Shown here in pieces: positions 60,079-64,000 of a DNA stretch of 64,000 bases. Origin of the DNA: Flavobacterium sp. (GTDB lineage Bacteria > Bacteroidota > Bacteroidia > Flavobacteriales > Flavobacteriaceae); contig NZ_JAIXTJ010000021.1 in NCBI RefSeq assembly GCF_027483985.1, forward strand, positions 1 through 64,000, in the 5' to 3' direction. Every line of letters starts with the position of its first letter. The first letter of the stretch is position 1. Made by a program: the position numbers and the translations under genes. A model generated the notes under the pieces. It was not told the DNA's origin and ran no database searches. It saw nothing but the letters and a program-made list of their open reading frames with translations.

Positions 60079-60747
60079 TTACATAAAATATGCTAACACA
60101 ACTCCTAAAATAATCATCGAGATTTTTGCTATATTGAATTTATGTCCTTCACTACTTTCAAAAATGATGGTTGAGGAAATGTGGAATAAAATTCCGATAA
60201 CAACCGCAGTAATCTCATTATAATAGTTACCTAAGCTCGGAAAAATATCAGAAATAAGTGTTCCAAGCGGTGTCATTACTGCAAATGTTAGCATAAAAAG
60301 AAACAAAGCGGTTTTGTTTAACTCAGCATTTAAGAAAAATGTGGTTAAGATAATTGCAATCGGTAAATGATGTATCGCAATTCCGAGCGCTAATTCGTGA
60401 TGATGACCAACAGGAAAACCTTCTAGTAAAGCGTGAATACATAGGCTAATAAATAAAAGCCAAGGCATTTGAGTCATTTTATCGTGTCCGTGAACGTGTC
60501 CGTGTTCAGCTCCTTTTGAAAAAAATTCTAATATTATTTGAAATAAAATACCAAGCATAATAAAAATCCCAACATTATGGTTGTGAGATTCATATACTTC
60601 TGGTAATAAATGAATTACTGTTAATGAAAGTAAAAATGAACCACTAAAAGCTAGTAGTAATTTTAAATTTTTTTTAGCTCGTGGTTTTAGTGCTATTGCG
60701 ATAAAAAAACCAAGTAAAACCGATAATAATGGCAATAAGTAATTCAT
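60079..60747 (-). CDS. ZIP family metal transporter
   Basis: This 222-residue ZIP transporter has about eight helices. Metal-binding helix IV reads HALLEGFPVGHHHELALGIA and helix V ALGIAIHHLPIAIILTTFF, with the paired histidines. A cytoplasmic His-rich loop (GAEHGHVHGHDKM) is typical. Likely substrates are zinc, iron or manganese. Its start shares a nucleotide with the methyltransferase stop. Confidence 0.9.
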   Translation of the reverse strand: MNYLLPLLSVLLGFFIAIALKPRAKKNLKLLLAFSGSFLLSLTVIHLLPEVYESHNHNVGIFIMLGILFQIILEFFSKGAEHGHVHGHDKMTQMPWLLFISLCIHALLEGFPVGHHHELALGIAIHHLPIAIILTTFFLNAELNKTALFLFMLTFAVMTPLGTLISDIFPSLGNYYNEITAVVIGILFHISSTIIFESSEGHKFNIAKISMIILGVVLAYFM

Positions 60748-61511
60748 TATTTAAATATCATAATTAATCGTTCGCTAGTATTCTTGTGAAATTTTTTCAA
60801 TTTGTAGTCGCCAAAAGTATCTAAAAGGTAAATACCAGCATCATCCATCATCTTTTGAAAATCTTCTAAAGTTAACGCTTTTACTTTTTCGGTAAAATGA
60901 TATTTTTCGTTTTGATCTTCAAATGCTATTTCTTTTATAATATGATTGTCGGCAACATATCTTTTAATATGAAAATCAATGCCATCAACAGTTTTAATTT
61001 CTTCGGGAACTAAATTAGCGATGACTTGATGTACATTCATAAAATCGATTACAGCAAAACCATAATCAGTCAAACTTTCTTTAATTGCAATTAATGTTCT
61101 TAAATCATCGTTATCGTTTTCAAAATAACCAAAACTTGTAAAAAGATTGAAAATAGCATCAAATTTATCTTCAAATTTTTCACGCATATCGTGTACTTCG
61201 AAATGCAAGGTATCGTTCGCATTTTTGCTTGCTTCTGCAATACTGTTTTCAGATAAATCGGCACCTAAAACATCAAATCCGAGTTGATTTAGATAAATAG
61301 AATGACGTCCTTTGCCACAAGCTAAGTCCAAAACTTTGGCTTTTTCAGGAAGATTTAGATAGTGTGTCAAATTATCCATAAAAACCTGCGCTTCACGGTA
61401 ATTTCTGTCTTTATATAAAATGTGGTAGTAAGGTGTATCAAACCATGAAACGAACCAATTATTAGTTGTAAGTTTCGAGTTTGGAGTTTCGGGTTTATCT
61501 AATATTGACAT
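60747..61511 (-). CDS. Class I SAM-dependent methyltransferase
   Basis: This 254-residue methyltransferase has motif I VLDLACGKGRHSIYLNQLGF, post-I VLGADLSENSI, and DAIFNLFTSFGYFENDNDDL as a motif IV-like region. The N-terminal WFDTPYYHILYKDRNYREA is characteristic of a Bacteroidota subgroup. The substrate is unknown. It overlaps the ZIP gene by 1 nt. Confidence 0.85.
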   Translation of the reverse strand: MSILDKPETPNSKLTTNNWFVSWFDTPYYHILYKDRNYREAQVFMDNLTHYLNLPEKAKVLDLACGKGRHSIYLNQLGFDVLGADLSENSIAEASKNANDTLHFEVHDMREKFEDKFDAIFNLFTSFGYFENDNDDLRTLIAIKESLTDYGFAVIDFMNVHQVIANLVPEEIKTVDGIDFHIKRYVADNHIIKEIAFEDQNEKYHFTEKVKALTLEDFQKMMDDAGIYLLDTFGDYKLKKFHKNTSERLIMIFK

Positions 61512-61596
61512 TAATTCTTGTTCATAAAATTCCTAGCGTGCAAATTTAGTGTATTTTTGCAAAAGTTATCCCAAGTTTGGGATTTAGTTAGTTATT

Positions 61597-61634
61597 GAAA
61601 TTGCAATTGAATTTTGAAATTGCAATTGAATTTT
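61597..61634 (+). repeat. Exact 19-bp tandem duplication upstream of the RNA methyltransferase
   Basis: GAAATTGCAATTGAATTTT occurs twice head to tail, followed by a partial third unit (GATATTGAAAATGG) that contains the likely start codon. Confidence 0.85.
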
Positions 61635-61644
61635 GATATTGAAA

Positions 61645-62811
61645 ATGGAAAATTTTAAAATGGTTGCCAAAACCTTCTTTGGTTTTGAAGAAATATTAGC
61701 TCAGGAATTACGCGTTTTAGGTGCGCAAGATGTTGAAATAGGAACAAGAATGGTAAGTTTTAAAGGAGATAAAGGTTTTATGTACAAAGCCAATTTGTCG
61801 TTAAGAACTGCTTTAAAAATCTTAAAACCCATTTATTATTTCAGAGCAAAATCCGATGTTTTATTATACAAAGGAATTCAAGGAATTGATTGGAGTACCT
61901 ATCTAAATGCTAATCAGACTTTTGTTATTGACACAACCATTCATTCTGATTTTTTTAAACATTCACAATTTGTTTCTCAAAAAGCTAAAGATGCTATTGT
62001 AGATCAATTTCGTGAAAAAACTGGCGTTCGTCCAAGCATTGATAAAGAATTTCCCGATTTAAGAATTAATATTCATATCGATAAAGATCAAGTTTCGGTA
62101 GCGTTAGATACCTCAGGAAATTCGTTACACCAACGAGGTTATAGAACGGCAACTAATATTGCTCCAATTAATGAAGTTCTTGCTGCAGGAATGCTATTAC
62201 TAGCTGGTTGGGAAGGCAAAACTGATTTTCTTGATCCAATGTGTGGTTCGGGAACGATTCTTATTGAAGCCGGAATGATTGCATGTAATATTCCAGCTAA
62301 TATCAATAGAAAAGAATTTGCCTTCGAAAAATGGAACGATTGGGATAACGACCTTTTTGATCAAATTATTGATGCCTTGATGAAACGCACTCGCGAATTC
62401 CATTATACATTAAAAGGATATGATAAAGCGCCAAGTGCTGTAAATAAAGCCATTGACAATGTTAAAAATGCTAATCTTGACGATTATATAAAAATTGAAC
62501 AACAAAATTTCTTTGATACTAAAAAGGAAACTTCTGGACCATTACAAATGGTTTTCAATCCGCCTTATGGTGAACGTTTGGATATTGATTTGGAACGTTT
62601 TTACAGAGAAATGGGTGATACAATGAAACAAAATTATCCCGGAACAAATGCTTGGTTCATTACAGCCAATTTAGAAGCATTGAAATATGTTGGACTAAAA
62701 CCGTCAAGAAAAATCAAACTTTTTAACGGTAGTTTAGAAGCACGATTGGTAAAGTACGAAATGTATGAAGGTAGCAAAAGAACAAAGTTTCAAGTAGAAG
62801 AAGACAAATAG
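61645..62811 (+). CDS. THUMP-domain RNA methyltransferase (RlmL-like)
   Basis: From the ATG at 61645 this is 388 residues. An N-terminal ferredoxin-like/THUMP module (~1-160; VAKTFFGFEEILAQELRVLG) precedes a Rossmann methyltransferase. There LDPMCGSGTILIEAGMIACN is the SAM motif and VFNPPYGERLDID the catalytic NPPY motif for N2-guanine methylation. It is probably a 23S rRNA m2G methylase of the RlmL/RlmK type, single-domain half form as usual in Bacteroidota. An alternative TTG lies 4 codons earlier. Confidence 0.92.
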   Translation: MENFKMVAKTFFGFEEILAQELRVLGAQDVEIGTRMVSFKGDKGFMYKANLSLRTALKILKPIYYFRAKSDVLLYKGIQGIDWSTYLNANQTFVIDTTIHSDFFKHSQFVSQKAKDAIVDQFREKTGVRPSIDKEFPDLRINIHIDKDQVSVALDTSGNSLHQRGYRTATNIAPINEVLAAGMLLLAGWEGKTDFLDPMCGSGTILIEAGMIACNIPANINRKEFAFEKWNDWDNDLFDQIIDALMKRTREFHYTLKGYDKAPSAVNKAIDNVKNANLDDYIKIEQQNFFDTKKETSGPLQMVFNPPYGERLDIDLERFYREMGDTMKQNYPGTNAWFITANLEALKYVGLKPSRKIKLFNGSLEARLVKYEMYEGSKRTKFQVEEDK

Positions 62812-62905
62812 GAAACAAAAAAGTTGCAGTAAATTATCAAATTGAAATTTTAAGCACAGTATACAATATACAACAATTCATTACACAACAACATATTACA
62901 AAAGA

Positions 62906-63139
62906 ATGAGTAAGCAAACAAAATCATTTATCTACAATTTATTAAGTTTTGCAGCTTTGTTTTTACCTTTACAAGTTGCAGTTTCGGCTTTTACAAACTT
63001 ACAAGGACTGATGGTTTTAGTCGTAGCTTTTGTGATTGCAACTATTTTTGCGCCAAAATTTCAGGCTATCAAAACCAAAGATGGTGACAAATTGTTCATG
63101 AAAGTAATTTTCGTAAAAGGTGTAAAGGAAATCAACTAG
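62906..63139 (+). CDS. Small membrane protein of unknown function
   Basis: This 77-residue protein has two hydrophobic helices (FIYNLLSFAALFLPLQVAVSA and GLMVLVVAFVIATIFAPKF) and a basic C-terminus. I recognise no family. It lies 4 nt before the EEP-fold gene and probably shares its transcript. Confidence 0.62.
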   Translation: MSKQTKSFIYNLLSFAALFLPLQVAVSAFTNLQGLMVLVVAFVIATIFAPKFQAIKTKDGDKLFMKVIFVKGVKEIN

Positions 63140-63143
63140 TTTA

Positions 63144-63845
63144 GTGAAAATTGGTACAATTAACATCGATTGGTTTTTAAAAAAAGAAACCACTCAGAAT
63201 CTTATTTTAGAAAAAATCAAGCAACAAGATTTCGATTTCTTAATTGTAACAGAAAATAGTGATGCATTTTATTTGCCCGACAACTATTTTGTTTATCATT
63301 CAAATGCACTTCCTTTAAATTCAGAATATGAGAATTTAGATTACGGAACTTACTTAAAAGGCAAGCAAGCTTTTAGAACGTCAATTTTCAGCAAATATCC
63401 TTCAATAAAAAAGAATGTTGTGCAAGATGCTTTCACAAGTGTCTGTCATAGTTTTCTGATAGGTGAAAAAGAAATAACTGTTTACGGTACAATTATTGGC
63501 ACTTGGGGAATTTTGCATCAAAAAACAGTAGCAAAAAAAGAATTATTACATTTTTTAATTGATTCTGAGTCTTTCAGAAATTATCAAAATGTGATTGTTG
63601 CAGGTGATTTAAATACCTCTTTTATAGTTTCTGAAAATCGAGAGCTTTCTCAAGTAAACAGTCGAGCTATTTTTGAATTGCAAGCAAAGAAAATAAACCT
63701 TTCAATAGTTACGGCGCAAATTCCTCAAAATATTGATCACTTTTTACTTTCCGAATCTTTGAATTGTGTAGCTACTTCAGTTTTTATGGATGAAACAGAA
63801 CTAAAAGATGCTTATCACAAAGGAATTGCAGCTATTATTGAGTAA
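63144..63845 (+). CDS. Endonuclease/exonuclease/phosphatase-fold protein
   Basis: The start is a GTG at 63144 and the length 233 residues. EEP landmarks are IGTINIDWF, FDFLIVTENSD (metal Glu), TVYGTIIGTW, IVAGDLNTSF and NIDHFLLS. No signal peptide is seen, unlike the EEP protein at 5230. Some catalytic histidines of the canonical fold are hard to place, so activity is less certain. It follows a small membrane protein closely. Confidence 0.75.
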   Translation: MKIGTINIDWFLKKETTQNLILEKIKQQDFDFLIVTENSDAFYLPDNYFVYHSNALPLNSEYENLDYGTYLKGKQAFRTSIFSKYPSIKKNVVQDAFTSVCHSFLIGEKEITVYGTIIGTWGILHQKTVAKKELLHFLIDSESFRNYQNVIVAGDLNTSFIVSENRELSQVNSRAIFELQAKKINLSIVTAQIPQNIDHFLLSESLNCVATSVFMDETELKDAYHKGIAAIIE

Positions 63846-64000
63846 TTATTTTTTGATTTTTTCCTTTGGTTTCACAATGGTTTTGAAAATTGGTACGAAA
63901 TAAGAAACTGTATAATTCATTCCAACTCCAAATTTTCCGTCATAAGTTCTATTGAAACCAGGAATGTACAGATTATCAAATCCGTCTGGTTTTTTATTGG
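63846..64000 (-). CDS. Partial CDS, C-terminal fragment (window edge)
   Basis: The minus strand encodes 51 residues and a TAA, with the 5' part beyond the window. The readable tail includes DGFDNLYIPGFNRTYDGKFG, GMNYTVSYFVPIF and KTIVKPKEKIKK. It is short and beta-strand-like then basic, not enough to assign a family. Confidence 0.6.
   Translation of the reverse strand, partial: NKKPDGFDNLYIPGFNRTYDGKFGVGMNYTVSYFVPIFKTIVKPKEKIKK

Overview
The window reads as chromosome of a Flavobacterium-like member of the Bacteroidota (family Flavobacteriaceae). The DNA is strongly AT-rich. Several genes are preceded by the flavobacterial -7 box TAnnTTTG and none depends on an obvious Shine-Dalgarno site. 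Gene families typical of the group are present: DUF5683, WbqC, TIGR02757, DUF6146, carboxypeptidase-regulatory-like domains, a TonB receptor, and paired parE/parC. I see no rRNA, tRNA, insertion sequence, phage or CRISPR array, so this is mostly core chromosome with a few accessory pieces.

Layout. 0-6.3 kb (+): a TPR membrane protein, ribH, mutL, two tandem rhomboid proteases and a membrane-anchored EEP-fold protein. 6.3-13.9 kb (-): wbqC, lepB, dapB, DUF5683, parB, parA, a DECR-like short-chain dehydrogenase and a methionine-type aminotransferase. 14-17.2 kb (+): one 1080-residue surface protein combining VIT, CarboxypepD_reg, a TonB-plug-like piece, helical repeats and DUF2135. 17.2-21.6 kb (+): a methionine operon (metY, metX-like, hom) behind two tandem Met/Cys-rich leader ORFs. 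21.6-24.8 kb (+): an rtcB-prfH-TPR cassette, probably for ribosome/RNA repair, behind a third leader ORF. 24.8-33.9 kb: both methylmalonyl-CoA mutase subunits, an FtsB-like protein, udk, TIGR02757, a large membrane protein and a LolD-type ATPase. 34-41.5 kb: folE, small envelope proteins, then serA, serC, acyl-CoA reductase and ferredoxin. 41.6-46 kb: a TonB receptor and companions. 46.3-56.3 kb (+): ychF, a lipoprotein, parE, a DUF1016 nuclease-fold protein, a lipoprotein, parC and fhs. 56.4-61.5 kb (-): terC, small lipoproteins, murQ, a PH-domain protein, a ZIP transporter and a methyltransferase. 61.6-64 kb: an RlmL-like RNA methyltransferase, an EEP-fold protein and a gene cut by the window edge.

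The most striking signal lies at 17.5-21.9 kb. Three short ORFs are each followed by a strong intrinsic terminator. In each case the last ~20 nt of the ORF can pair with the 5' arm of that terminator, the geometry of ribosome-controlled transcription attenuation. Two of the ORFs are packed with Met and Cys codons and precede the homocysteine-forming genes. The third precedes rtcB-prfH, whose homologs rescue and repair damaged ribosomes, so a leader that reports failed translation would be a logical sensor.

A second unexplained pattern is a set of short arrays with a strict 7-nt (sometimes 8-nt) period at gene boundaries. The unit differs between loci, and the arrays often end within a few bases of a start codon.
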